The notes: generated by a model from the letters alone, not told the origin. A stretch of 64,000 bases of DNA from Phascolarctobacterium sp. (GCA_003150755.1 QAMT01000005.1:1-64000); one strand, 5' to 3'. Counted from the stretch's first letter, positions 35,908-45,482 are shown. Program-made: numbers and translations.

Positions 35908-38399
35908 AAATCCTCCTTAGGCGCATTAGGCAGGCTGTAAATCAAAAGCTCCAGCGCCGTTAAAAGCTGCCTGCGCCCTTCTATATCAAGCGCCCAGCCA
36001 TATAAAGCCCGGCATACCTCTGCATAAATTTCAGCCGCTTCTGCATTGTCCTGTTTAGGCTCCAGCAGCGCTATGGCATAAGCAAACTCCGCCAGGTTAA
36101 ACTTACCGGCAGAAGCCGCCAGCACTCCGTGCAGTTTATATAGCGTATTGCGGTCCGTCTTAATCCTGCCCGGCACAGCCGCCAGCCCAAAGCTCAGTTT
36201 ATCAGTCAAAAAGCTCAGCTTTTCGCCGCAAACCTTATGTTCAAAAGTTTCCCAGTCAAACACATGGGCAAGCCCTTCGTCCGGCCCGCTGACAAAATCT
36301 GCCTCCTGCCCGAACAGGGCAATCATGCCGGTGCCAGGCACGTTTTTAGCCGTCTTTTTAAGCAGCTCGGCCTGAATAAACATCTGGCTCATCGGGAAAT
36401 CCGGCGTAAACATGCCGATACCTGCCGAAAACGCCAGCTTGCCGCTGGTATAAGCGCTGAAAGCACGGTGAATATCCACCGCCAGCTCTACAACGTCATC
36501 CCATGCGCCCAGCAAAAAGATATTATCGCCGCCGCTGTAAATAACATGGACATTGCGCCATGGCTGTTTAGGCTTGTTAAACAGGCGGAACGGCGTCCTC
36601 ACTTTGCCGGAGGCTGTCTGAACCTCACCCTTGAAAATTTTATTTAAAATAACTTTAAAAAAGAATGACAAACGCGCTGACAGCGTCAGCTGCCTGGCCG
36701 AAGTCAGATAATGCAGCGGGTCAGGCAAATCACTGCGGTAAAAGCCTGCCTTCAGAGCTATGCCGATAGCATCCACGTCCGCCATCAAAACGCCAAGGCG
36801 TTTAACGCCGGTATAGGTTTCGCCCATACTGCTTGCCGCCAGTTGCTGCATATCAAGCACTCTGCCGGTTTTGGCATTGCGTACAAAATAATCGCAGCGG
36901 CGCAGTTTAAGATAAGGATAAGATTCTGCATAGCCGCCCTTAGTGCTGTAAACATGCACAATTTTATTATGCTTTTTAAATTTTTCCAAATCCTTTGCTT
37001 CAAGGAGCTTTAAATAAAGCACGCGGTGATAACCCGGCACCGCTGCACTGCCGCCGGCATGGTTAGAGCATACCGCCAGCACCCTGTCATCTTTAAACGA
37101 CGCTTTGCCCAGTTCCAAAAGCGAACGGCAGAACCCGCACAAGCCATCCTTGCGGTTTTCGTCACTATGCGAAAGCTCGCGATGGCACATGCAGCATTCG
37201 CGTCCGGTCTGCGCCGCATTAAAACTGCTTGCCGGGTCAAACAAATCTTTCAGCACCTCGGCAGGGTAACGGTTTTTCTTGTTGTTCTCCACTGCCAAAT
37301 CCACACGCGCCAAAATACCGCTGCCCAAACGCCTGCCTGCCAGCTCCAGCGGCGTGCAGGGCGCAACGCCGAAAGCAACGTAAAGCTGTGTGCCGTAATT
37401 TTTAAGCAGCCAGCCGTTTACATAATCCGAAAGTTTTTCCAGCTCCTCTTTAATCTGCGGCGTATTGGGCGCCGATAAATAAATTCGCCCGCAGCCCGTA
37501 TAAATAAGGTTGGCCTTGGTCAATTTCAGATAATGCACCATTTCATCAGCCAAAAGCTGCGAAAAATACTCCAGATACAGCGACCGCCCGCGCATGGAAG
37601 CCAGCGGAGCCTGTACAGCAGGCGTCGTCAAAAAGCCGTAAACACCGGCAATATCCGCCGACACCATCAAAAACACAGGCTCATCCTGCAATTTTGCCAT
37701 GCCTTCTTCCGTACACAGCAAAGCGTAATCCGTAATACCGTTGGCATCGCAGTAATGCGCAATATTAACCGCCAGCGCCGCCGTATATTTTATATGCTCG
37801 TACAGCGAAATATCACGCGGCAAATCAACGCGCACCGTCAGCGGCAAATACGACAGCGTATCCTCAAAAAGCTGCAAAAGCTCATACGGATAAATATCCA
37901 GCAGCGGCCTTTGCTTAAGGCTTGTTTCTATAATTTTTAAAATCTTCTGGTAATCCTCAGCGCTTGCGCGGATATCATCACGCACGGCATAATTGATTTC
38001 CCGTGCTGTGTTCATAGCCTTCGGCAAAAAATAGCGCTTATGCGTATCCCTGTCCGAAAAATAATTGAACACCGATTCCAGGCACAGCCCGGCATCATAC
38101 ACATCGTCTGCGCTGCGCTTGGTTTTTTCCGCGCCAAAAGCAATGGCGTCCGCCAGATAAATAATATATGACCAGTCGTCAGGCGCAAGGTCTGCGCCAT
38201 CCCAGTCGCATCTGCGGTGGCAGGATATGCAGCGCAGAAGCTGCGGCACACGCTCATCGTCTTCCGGCAAAAGGCGCGCAAACCACTGAGCGCCAAACTG
38301 CGGAAACGCAAAAGCATCATCCGTCAGCCCGGCACGGTAGCACAGTTTTCCGATATCATGCAGCATAGCCGCTTTGGCAAGCAAAGTATAGTCAAGCAT
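35904..38399 (-). CDS. cas10: Cas10/Csm1 with intact HD motif and GGDN palm motif
   Basis: This 831-residue large subunit has an N-terminal HD nuclease domain (LHDIGK, H14 and D15), a zinc-binding CxxC region (around residues 398-422), two palm domains and a C-terminal helical domain. The palm-2 active site reads YSGGDNIFLLGAW: residues 623-626 are GGDN, where Cas10 enzymes making cyclic oligoadenylate have GGDD. The asparagine codon is AAT (complement of 36522-36524). The HD nuclease could still cut DNA. No csm6 or other CARF effector is near. It is the first gene of the operon. Confidence 0.94.
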   Translation of the reverse strand: MLDYTLLAKAAMLHDIGKLCYRAGLTDDAFAFPQFGAQWFARLLPEDDERVPQLLRCISCHRRCDWDGADLAPDDWSYIIYLADAIAFGAEKTKRSADDVYDAGLCLESVFNYFSDRDTHKRYFLPKAMNTAREINYAVRDDIRASAEDYQKILKIIETSLKQRPLLDIYPYELLQLFEDTLSYLPLTVRVDLPRDISLYEHIKYTAALAVNIAHYCDANGITDYALLCTEEGMAKLQDEPVFLMVSADIAGVYGFLTTPAVQAPLASMRGRSLYLEYFSQLLADEMVHYLKLTKANLIYTGCGRIYLSAPNTPQIKEELEKLSDYVNGWLLKNYGTQLYVAFGVAPCTPLELAGRRLGSGILARVDLAVENNKKNRYPAEVLKDLFDPASSFNAAQTGRECCMCHRELSHSDENRKDGLCGFCRSLLELGKASFKDDRVLAVCSNHAGGSAAVPGYHRVLYLKLLEAKDLEKFKKHNKIVHVYSTKGGYAESYPYLKLRRCDYFVRNAKTGRVLDMQQLAASSMGETYTGVKRLGVLMADVDAIGIALKAGFYRSDLPDPLHYLTSARQLTLSARLSFFFKVILNKIFKGEVQTASGKVRTPFRLFNKPKQPWRNVHVIYSGGDNIFLLGAWDDVVELAVDIHRAFSAYTSGKLAFSAGIGMFTPDFPMSQMFIQAELLKKTAKNVPGTGMIALFGQEADFVSGPDEGLAHVFDWETFEHKVCGEKLSFLTDKLSFGLAAVPGRIKTDRNTLYKLHGVLAASAGKFNLAEFAYAIALLEPKQDNAEAAEIYAEVCRALYGWALDIEGRRQLLTALELLIYSLPNAPKEDF

Positions 38400-38499
38400 A
38401 GCTAACTCCGTACAATAAAATATATATTAAATCAATTCGACATTTTTATAAGAAATCCTTTATATTTTAGATATTATATATCAAAAAAAGTAAAAGAAA

Positions 38500-38523
38500 A
38501 AGGAACGAAAAACTTCGTTCCTT
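38500..38523 (-). terminator. clpB terminator
   Basis: AAGGAACGAA (38500-38509) pairs perfectly with TTCGTTCCTT (38514-38523) around AAAC; on the minus strand a TTTTCTTTTA tract follows. It separates clpB from the cas operon. The rest of the 38400-38555 gap is A/T-rich and should hold the cas promoter, which I cannot fix with confidence. Confidence 0.85.
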
Positions 38524-38555
38524 CAAAGCATAAAATATTAAATTATTTGTGTAAA

Positions 38556-41105
38556 TTATTTTTCAGTTTCTACTTCGATATTACCGTCTTTAAGCACAAC
38601 TTTTACCTTCGTGCCGCCGGTAATTTCGCCTGCAACAATCTTCTTGCCGAGGATATTTTCAACGGTGTGTACAATCAGGCGTTTCAGCGGACGAGCGCCA
38701 AAGGCAGGGTCAAAGCCCGCGCTGGCAAGGTATGCCACAGCTTCATCGCTGGCGGTAAGCGTAATTTCAAGCTGTTTTTGCAGCCTGTCGCTAAGCTCTT
38801 TGAGAATGAGTTTAACAATATCTTTAATCTGTTCGGGCTGCAAAGCCTTAAATACAACAATATCGTCAACACGGTTCAAAAATTCCGGACGGAAGAAACG
38901 CATCAGCATATTCTGTACTTCTTCGCGCGTTACTTCGCCTTTCTTCTGCATAATCTCGGCCGAGCCAAGGTTACTGGTCATAATAATCAAAGTATTTTTA
39001 AAATCTACAATGCGGCCCTGTCCGTCAGTCAGGCGGCCATCATCAAGCACCTGCAAAAGTACGTTGAATACATCGGCATGTGCCTTTTCAATTTCGTCCA
39101 GCAAAATTACGCTGTACGGACGGCGGCGTACTGCTTCCGTAAGCTGACCGCCTTCGTCATAGCCAACATAGCCCGGAGGCGCGCCAATCAGGCGGGAAAC
39201 CGTATGTTTCTCCATGTATTCGCTCATATCAATACGAATCATATTGCGTTCATCGTCAAACAAAATCTCAGCCAATGCTTTGGCAAGTTCTGTTTTGCCG
39301 ACGCCGGTAGGCCCAAGGAAGATAAACGAACCAATAGGCCTGTTGGGGTCTTTAATGCCTGCGCGTGCGCGGATAACAGCTTCGCTGACTGCTTTGACTG
39401 CTTCATCCTGCCCGACAACACGCTGATGCAGGCGTTCTTCCAGATGGATGAGTTTTTCGCGTTCGCCGCCATTTAAGCGTGCAACCGGAATACCGGTCCA
39501 CGTGCTGACAACTTTGGCGATATCCTCTTCATCGACTTCTTCTTTCAAAAGTACGCCGTCTTTATCCTGCCCATCACCTTTGGAAAGGTTTGCCAGTTCT
39601 TTCTGAAGTTCCGGCAGGCGGCCGTATTTAAGTTCTGCCAGTTTGTTCAAATCGTAGTTGCGTTCTGCGGTTTCCATGTCGTGTTTAACAGCGTCGATTT
39701 CTTTTTTAACTTCGCGCACACGGCTGATGGCTGCTTTTTGCGCTTCCCAGCGTTTAACAAGCTCGTCGTTGGATTTTTTAAGTTCCGTCAGTTCTTCTTC
39801 TATTTTAGCAAGGCGGTCTTTGGACTGGTCGTCATTTTCTTTTCTCAAGGCCTGTGCTTCAATTTCCAGCTGCAAAATGCGGCGTTTGCTTTCGTCAAGT
39901 TCAGCAGGCAAACTGTCAATTTCGGTACGCAGGCGTGCTGCGGCTTCATCGACAAGGTCAATGGCCTTATCCGGCAGGAAACGGTCGTTGATATAGCGGT
40001 TGCTGAGTACGGCAGCGGCTACCAGCGCAGCATCTTTAATGCGCACGCCGTGATGGACTTCGTAACGTTCTTTTAAGCCGCGCAGAATGGAAATGGTATC
40101 TTCAACGCCCGGTTCTTTAACCATAACAGGCTGGAAACGGCGTTCCAAAGCGCTGTCTTTTTCGATATATTTGCGGTATTCATTCAGCGTTGTTGCGCCA
40201 ATGCAGCGCAGCTCGCCGCGCGCCAGCATCGGTTTGAGGATGTTGCCTGCGTCCATTGCCCCTTCGGCAGCGCCCGCACCGACAACGGTATGCAGCTCAT
40301 CAATAAACATAATAATCTGGCCGCCGGATTCAGAAACCAGCTTCAATACTTTTTTCAGGCGTTCTTCAAACTCGCCGCGGTATTTGGCGCCGGCAACGAG
40401 TGCTGCCAGGTCAAGCGCGTACAGGGTTTTGTTTTTCAGGCTTTCCGGCACATCGCCTGCCACAATGCGGCGGGCAAGGCCTTCTACAATAGCGGTTTTG
40501 CCTACGCCAGGCTCACCGATTAACACAGGGTTATTCTTTTTGCGGCGCGAAAGGATTTCTACCACACGGCGGATTTCTTCATCCCTGCCGATTACAGGGT
40601 CCAGCTTGCCTTCTTTGGCTTTGGCGGTCAAATCCTGGCCGTATTTTTCAAGGGTCTGTTTCTTTTCATCACCTTCGGCGCTGTTGGTATAAGCCATGTA
40701 CAGGCCGTCGGCTTTATTTTTGGTAATGCCGTATTTTTTCAAAAGCGCGGTAACATCGCTGTCGCCGTCGCTGGCAAGAGCGCCTACCAGATGGCAGACA
40801 TTAACCTCGCCCTGACCGGCGTTTTGTGCAGCAATAGCCAGCACACGTGCCGCGCCGGTACTCATCATAAGCGCACGGTCCTGCCCTTTTACGCCGGGGA
40901 TTTTCTGCACAAGGCGTTTAGCCTCGGCAGTAAAGCTGCTTACATCAGCACCGGCATTTTTTAACAGGAACGGAAAGAAACCTTCGCTTCCGGCCAGCGC
41001 CAGCAAAATATGGGCGCAGGTCAGTTCCTGGTTATAATTTATAACAGCCTGCTGCTGTGCAGCTTCCAATATGCTTTTTACTTCTTCATTGTAGCGTTCA
41101 TTCAT
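38556..41105 (-). CDS. clpB: ATP-dependent chaperone ClpB
   Basis: This 849-residue disaggregase has an N-terminal Clp domain, two AAA+ modules with Walker A GEPGVGKTAI (about residue 200) and GPTGVGKTEL (about residue 600), and a coiled-coil middle domain between them, as in ClpB. It works with DnaK to dissolve aggregates. ATG 41105 follows AAGGAGG. No CIRCE or CtsR site was recognised upstream. Confidence 0.97.
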   Translation of the reverse strand: MNERYNEEVKSILEAAQQQAVINYNQELTCAHILLALAGSEGFFPFLLKNAGADVSSFTAEAKRLVQKIPGVKGQDRALMMSTGAARVLAIAAQNAGQGEVNVCHLVGALASDGDSDVTALLKKYGITKNKADGLYMAYTNSAEGDEKKQTLEKYGQDLTAKAKEGKLDPVIGRDEEIRRVVEILSRRKKNNPVLIGEPGVGKTAIVEGLARRIVAGDVPESLKNKTLYALDLAALVAGAKYRGEFEERLKKVLKLVSESGGQIIMFIDELHTVVGAGAAEGAMDAGNILKPMLARGELRCIGATTLNEYRKYIEKDSALERRFQPVMVKEPGVEDTISILRGLKERYEVHHGVRIKDAALVAAAVLSNRYINDRFLPDKAIDLVDEAAARLRTEIDSLPAELDESKRRILQLEIEAQALRKENDDQSKDRLAKIEEELTELKKSNDELVKRWEAQKAAISRVREVKKEIDAVKHDMETAERNYDLNKLAELKYGRLPELQKELANLSKGDGQDKDGVLLKEEVDEEDIAKVVSTWTGIPVARLNGGEREKLIHLEERLHQRVVGQDEAVKAVSEAVIRARAGIKDPNRPIGSFIFLGPTGVGKTELAKALAEILFDDERNMIRIDMSEYMEKHTVSRLIGAPPGYVGYDEGGQLTEAVRRRPYSVILLDEIEKAHADVFNVLLQVLDDGRLTDGQGRIVDFKNTLIIMTSNLGSAEIMQKKGEVTREEVQNMLMRFFRPEFLNRVDDIVVFKALQPEQIKDIVKLILKELSDRLQKQLEITLTASDEAVAYLASAGFDPAFGARPLKRLIVHTVENILGKKIVAGEITGGTKVKVVLKDGNIEVETEK

Positions 41106-41231
41106 AGCGCTAACCTCCTTAAACTGCCCAAACAGTAAAATATTTTACATTAATTTTTATATAAAATACGCAGGGAAAAAGCTCGCGGCGGCGAATATGC
41201 AAGTAAATGCTTTTTTCACGGAGGATATTTT

Positions 41232-42293
41232 ATGAATACATCCATGATTGTATACCGTCTTTTTGACGTTGCCGATGAAATTGACCTTGATTTGGTGCAG
41301 GCCCTGTGGACCAGCCGCAACAAGATTGCATCCAGGCTGCGCCTTGACCGTATATCTACCAAGTCCATTACTTTTAAGGACCCGCCGGTATTGGTTGAGC
41401 TCGGCTCCCACGATATGAAACTGGGCAACGGTACTTATCTTACCGAAGTCAAAGCCCGTATTTTTGATTTGGGCGTTATCAGCCTCATTCTGCGTATTCA
41501 TTTTGAAGATGACGTTACGTTTGACGAATACATGGACATGTCCATCGTCAGCGAAAATATGCCGGAAGACGAAATCCGTTCTTACCTGGACGCCGTTCTG
41601 GAAACTATCCGCCCTGCGCTCAGCAATGAACGTGTTTCCGACTTTGACGAAGACTTTGTCGTTTATTATTTTCAGGACAAAGTACCCGAAGGCTGGGACA
41701 TTGTGCCGCTGCTGTTGAAGGACCGCACGCCCGTCAGTGAACAGACCCGCGAGGATACGCTGTCCAACAGGTTTTCCTACGCCGATGACGTTTGCTATCT
41801 GGCGTGGGATTCCGCCGTTGTGTATGACCCCACAGGCAGCCTTGACGTGCCCGACCTGTTGGAATTTGCCAACGCTCAGTTCCTTGAACTGCGCTATTAT
41901 GACAACGCACTTAACAATGCCATCGACCGCACTTACGATGAACTGGAAGCCGCCGAAAAAGGCAGCACCGGCAGCCGCCAGACCAGCTACCGCAAAATCC
42001 GCGGCAGGCTGATGGAGCTGATGGCCGATGTCAGCACGCTTACCAGCAACATCAACAACGCTTTGCAGGTTACGGAAGATATTTTCTACGCGCGCATTTA
42101 CACGCGCTATCTTGACCTGCTGCGCGCTTCCGTCTGGAAGGACAACATTGAAAACAAACTGCTTGTCATCCAGCGCAGCTATAATCTTCTTAACGAAGAA
42201 GTATCCATGTACCGTTTTGAATTTATCGGTATGTGCGCCGTAACGCTTTTAGGAATCATCCTTTTGCTGATAATTTACCTTGCAGTGCGTTAA
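41232..42293 (+). CDS. Membrane-anchored protein of unknown function (DUF155/RMD1-like layout)
   Basis: This 353-residue protein has a mixed alpha/beta N-terminal half, a long helical and partly coiled-coil stretch (about residues 220-320) and one C-terminal transmembrane segment (about residues 329-350). The order of a globular domain, coiled coil and C-terminal membrane anchor resembles DUF155/RMD1-type proteins, but I do not see a clear signature and the assignment is tentative. It has a GGAGG ribosome site, is divergent from clpB and is monocistronic. Confidence 0.75.
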   Translation: MNTSMIVYRLFDVADEIDLDLVQALWTSRNKIASRLRLDRISTKSITFKDPPVLVELGSHDMKLGNGTYLTEVKARIFDLGVISLILRIHFEDDVTFDEYMDMSIVSENMPEDEIRSYLDAVLETIRPALSNERVSDFDEDFVVYYFQDKVPEGWDIVPLLLKDRTPVSEQTREDTLSNRFSYADDVCYLAWDSAVVYDPTGSLDVPDLLEFANAQFLELRYYDNALNNAIDRTYDELEAAEKGSTGSRQTSYRKIRGRLMELMADVSTLTSNINNALQVTEDIFYARIYTRYLDLLRASVWKDNIENKLLVIQRSYNLLNEEVSMYRFEFIGMCAVTLLGIILLLIIYLAVR

Positions 42294-42306
42294 CAACGCT
42301 TTAATA

Positions 42307-42337
42307 ACAGGGGCAGTTTTCTGCTCCTGTTTTATAT
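42307..42337 (+). terminator. Terminator after the 41232-42293 gene
   Basis: ACAGGGGCAG and CTGCTCCTGT form an imperfect stem around TTTT, followed by TTTTATATT. The following 130 nt up to 42475 are A/T-rich with a TTGACA box near 42411 that may be the -35 of the lrgAB-type pair. Confidence 0.75.
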
Positions 42338-42475
42338 TATAGCAGTAAAAGTCAAAAAGTCAAACATTTTTTACTATTTTTTGTCATTAATTTTATCAAT
42401 ATTTTTCTTGACAAATTTATTCAATAGCAGGAAAATATACACATTACTTTATTTTTTTGAGAGGGGAAGAATTTT

Positions 42476-42844
42476 ATGACACCATCATCTATTTTGAAAG
42501 GAACAGCTGTGCTGCTTTTTTTGCAGGGCGTAAGCACCATTGCGCTGAATTTATGCGGCGTCAAGTTTCCGCCGGCGCTTATGGCAATGCTGCTTTTGCT
42601 GGCACTGCTGCTTACAGGAACGGTTAAAGTACGCACGGTTGAGGACGTATGCGATATACTGATAGAAAAAATGGGCATGCTGTTCTTACCTGCCGGCGTC
42701 AGCATTTTGCTGTACCTTGACATCATCCTTGCCGAAAGCACTGCTATTATTGTAACAATTATCGTAAGCAGCCTGATGATTCTGATTGTAACAGCGCTGT
42801 TTTTAAGCTTTATGCTGAAACGCAAAGGCGGTGAAAGCAAATGA
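42476..42844 (+). CDS. CidA/LrgA family membrane protein
   Basis: This 122-residue protein has four hydrophobic segments and the family motif KFPPALMAMLLL. CidA/LrgA proteins are holin-like and are linked to murein hydrolase control and to export of small organic acids. It overlaps the LrgB gene by 4 nt, the usual pair. Confidence 0.9.
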   Translation: MTPSSILKGTAVLLFLQGVSTIALNLCGVKFPPALMAMLLLLALLLTGTVKVRTVEDVCDILIEKMGMLFLPAGVSILLYLDIILAESTAIIVTIIVSSLMILIVTALFLSFMLKRKGGESK

Positions 42845-43563
42845 GTTTTTTACCGGAAGCCATTATACATTCGCCGCTGTTTGGCATTGCGCTGACCGTT
42901 GTTGTTTATGTACTGTGCGAAATTATAGTAGAGCGCTTTGAGCTGAATATCATTCCGCCGTTTGTGCTGGCCTGCCCGCTGATAATTTTATTTATCTTCT
43001 GGCAGGAGCCTTATATTACCTATGATGATTATGAGCTTGGCGCAGGCTTTATCAACTTTTTGCTTGGGCCTGCCACAGTAGCTCTGGCCCTGCCGCTGTA
43101 CAATAACCGCCGCATAATTAAAGAAAACCTGTTTGTAATTTTAAGCGGCATTGTAGTTGCCACTGTTACCGGCATCGTTTCTATTTTTGCCTGTGCAACA
43201 TTTTTCGGCGCCAGCGACCAGGTTTTGCTTTCGCTGATACCAAAATCCGTCACCACGCCTATTGCAATGGATATTTCCGCCGCTATCGGCGGCATACCGG
43301 CGCTGACGGCAGCCTGCGTAATCTTTACCGGCATGTTCGGCGCAACCATCAATCATAAACTGTTGGAAACTTTAAAGATAAAAAACAATATCGCCATCGG
43401 CTTATCTATCGGTGCTTCCAGCCACGGTCTTGGCACCAGCGTCTGCGCCAGCAAAAACGCTTTACAGCTTGCTATCGGCGGCGCTTCCATCGGTCTGACC
43501 GGTATTGCAACTTCTATCCTTGCACCGGTGCTGATACCAATTTTAAAAAGCCTTTTCAATTAA
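42841..43563 (+). CDS. LrgB/CidB family membrane protein
   Basis: This 240-residue protein has six or seven hydrophobic segments and the signature SLIPKSVTTPIAMDIS, then GASSHGLGTS. It pairs with the CidA/LrgA protein; the role is either antiholin-like or pyruvate/glycolate export. No LytSR two-component system lies nearby. Confidence 0.92.
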   Translation: MSFLPEAIIHSPLFGIALTVVVYVLCEIIVERFELNIIPPFVLACPLIILFIFWQEPYITYDDYELGAGFINFLLGPATVALALPLYNNRRIIKENLFVILSGIVVATVTGIVSIFACATFFGASDQVLLSLIPKSVTTPIAMDISAAIGGIPALTAACVIFTGMFGATINHKLLETLKIKNNIAIGLSIGASSHGLGTSVCASKNALQLAIGGASIGLTGIATSILAPVLIPILKSLFN

Positions 43564-43586
43564 ATAACCCAATAACTACATTATGC

Positions 43587-43624
43587 AAAAACGGTACTGC
43601 CCTAAGGCAATACCGTTTTTTATT
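43587..43624. terminator. Bidirectional terminator between lrgB and CYTH gene
   Basis: AAAAACGGTA (43587-43596) and TACCGTTTTT (43611-43620) pair perfectly, with an inner GCC/GGC stem. Poly-A before and poly-T after make it work in both directions. Confidence 0.9.
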
Positions 43625-43629
43625 ATTCT

Positions 43630-44265
43630 TTAAGCTTTTAAAGCAATGCCGCAAAGTTTCATGCCGCGTTCATACTTGCTGCGCTCCTCGCCGGAAATTG
43701 GCACCAAAGCAGCTATGGCATCAACATAAGCCAGAAGGTCCTCTTTGGTACCGGTTTTAATTTCCAGTTCCGTTTCGTTTATCGGGCATACATCTGCCGT
43801 AAAATCAGAAGAAATCTGCCCGCAGTCCACAGCCAGTTCCAAGGTTGTTGCTTCCGTAACTTTTAAAAGGCACAGCTTGCGCTCTACACTGACTGTAAAC
43901 AATTTTTGCAGCGGTTCTCCGCCTGTAATTTTTACAAGGTCTGCATCAAAGCCTTCTTTTTCAAAGCCGTGCAGCACAGGCGCAGCGTCCGGCAAAGCAA
44001 TATTATATTCGTTGCGGCTGCTGAAGCCGCCGCTGCTTTCCCTTTCGGTTTTTATCGTTGCCTCAAACTTACCGCCATTTTGGCGCACGCGGTAGGCAAT
44101 ACCGCTGTACATCAGTTTGCAGGAAGCCGTATCGTAATATGCCGTTTGCAGCTGCTGCACAGCCTGGCTGCCAGGCACAATCTTATCCTTAACAAGCGGC
44201 GAAGAGAGCAGCTTTTGCAAATCTTCTGCTGCAATATTCAGTTTTACTTCAATTTCTGCGGACAT
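43630..44265 (-). CDS. CYTH domain protein
   Basis: This 211-residue protein begins with the CYTH signature ExExK (EIEVK, residues 4-8) and has the alternating charged residues of the triphosphate tunnel. The family includes inorganic triphosphatases and class IV adenylate cyclases; triphosphatase is the more common activity in bacteria. It follows the small 44279-44533 gene by 13 nt. Confidence 0.9.
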   Translation of the reverse strand: MSAEIEVKLNIAAEDLQKLLSSPLVKDKIVPGSQAVQQLQTAYYDTASCKLMYSGIAYRVRQNGGKFEATIKTERESSGGFSSRNEYNIALPDAAPVLHGFEKEGFDADLVKITGGEPLQKLFTVSVERKLCLLKVTEATTLELAVDCGQISSDFTADVCPINETELEIKTGTKEDLLAYVDAIAALVPISGEERSKYERGMKLCGIALKA

Positions 44266-44278
44266 ATTTCTGCTCCTT

Positions 44279-44533
44279 TTAAGCGATTGAGCCTCTGAGC
44301 TCGGTAAAAATTATTTCTGGTTTTTCCAGGTCATAAACACGGGGCTCAAGTTCGCGTAAATCTTCGGTGCGCCAGCCTTTATTCTGCTGCGCCAGAAGTT
44401 CAAGTGCTTCATCAAGGCTGTTTGCCGCTACAATGGCAATAGCATCCAGATAAAATTCCGAATTAACGCACGGCTCCTGTATCATGCTGTGGCTATGGTA
44501 TGTTTTATTATGACGCCAGACATAAAGTTTCAT
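44279..44533 (-). CDS. Small conserved-looking hypothetical protein
   Basis: This 84-residue protein has no recognisable family. It has an MKLYVWRHNKTYHSHS start, a predicted helix with DSLDEALELLAQQN-like content and a C-terminal IIFTELRG strand, suggesting a small alpha/beta fold without membrane segments. The start has a GAAAGAAGG ribosome site and the gene is tightly linked to the CYTH gene, so it is probably real. Confidence 0.7.
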   Translation of the reverse strand: MKLYVWRHNKTYHSHSMIQEPCVNSEFYLDAIAIVAANSLDEALELLAQQNKGWRTEDLRELEPRVYDLEKPEIIFTELRGSIA

Positions 44534-44596
44534 AAACGCACCTTCTTTCTGTATCTTTAAGTTAATTATAAGCTTTTACTGCTAAAGCGGCAACTT

Positions 44597-44917
44597 TTAC
44601 GACGCCGCATTTTTATAATCCTCACCCCAGATGCGCAGCGCATCAAGCACCGGCTTTAAGCTTTGGCCAAGCTTGGTCAGGCTGTATTCAACGCGCGGCG
44701 GCACTTCGGCATAAACCTTGCGGTTCACAAGCCCCTGTGCTTCCATTTCACGCAGCTGCGAAGTCAGCACCTTTTGCGAAATTTGCCCGACTGACTTTTT
44801 CAGCTCGCCAAAACGCCTGGTTCCATCCATTAAATCGCGCAAAATCAAAACTTTCCATTTATTGCCAATCAGCATCAATGTTACTTCTACCGGGCACGGC
44901 GGTAATTCCTGCTTCAT
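44597..44917 (-). CDS. HxlR family transcriptional regulator
   Basis: This 106-residue winged-helix protein has the HxlR pattern: CPVEVTLMLIGNKWKVLILRDL, then ISQKVLTSQLREME and a basic wing. ATG 44917 follows AAAGGAGG. It is divergent from a flavin-type oxidase family gene across 140 nt, the usual arrangement of an HxlR regulator with its target. A single cysteine near the N-terminus may be redox-sensitive, as in some family members. Confidence 0.92.
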   Translation of the reverse strand: MKQELPPCPVEVTLMLIGNKWKVLILRDLMDGTRRFGELKKSVGQISQKVLTSQLREMEAQGLVNRKVYAEVPPRVEYSLTKLGQSLKPVLDALRIWGEDYKNAAS

Positions 44918-45057
44918 TAAAACGCCTCCTTTACGCAATAGTATCTATCAGGTAACTACGGCACAATAAAGTGCTTACTTTACACATTTACTCTTTGCTT
45001 TTATTATAATAGTACGGATATAAAATTGGCAATCAAATTTTTAAGGAGGCTTTTAAT

Positions 45058-45459
45058 ATGAATGAAGTAATTAAATTTTTACAGGAAAACCCTGTGCAGT
45101 ATCTGGCAACTGTGGGCCGCGACGGTAAGGCAAAATGCCGTCCGTTTATGTTTGTCTGCGAATTTGGCGGCAAATTATGGTTTTCTACAAATATCAACAA
45201 AGATGTTTACAAGGATATGCAAGCCAACCCCAATGTTGAATTTTGCGTAAGCAGCCCTAAATTTGCCTGGCTGCGTTTAAGCGGCAAAGCCGTATTTGAA
45301 AATAATATGGAAGTTAAAGAACTTTGCATGCAGAACCCCATTATTAAAAGCCAGTACCAAACGGCAGACAACCCTATTTTTACAGTTTTCCATCTTGAAA
45401 ATGCCCATGCCGTTATTGCCGATTTTACTGGCAACCCGCCGCAGGAATTTGATTTTTAA
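45058..45459 (+). CDS. Pyridoxamine 5'-phosphate oxidase family (flavin-binding) protein
   Basis: This 133-residue split-barrel protein starts MNEVIKFLQENPVQYLATVGRDGKAK-like and contains RPFMFV and LWFSTN, common in small FMN-binding PNPOx-like proteins of anaerobes. Substrate unknown. It follows AAGGAGG and a TATAAT box at 45005-45010; expression is probably controlled by the divergent HxlR regulator. Confidence 0.88.
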   Translation: MNEVIKFLQENPVQYLATVGRDGKAKCRPFMFVCEFGGKLWFSTNINKDVYKDMQANPNVEFCVSSPKFAWLRLSGKAVFENNMEVKELCMQNPIIKSQYQTADNPIFTVFHLENAHAVIADFTGNPPQEFDF

Positions 45460-45482
45460 TAAACCGCCCATAAAGCACAAAA

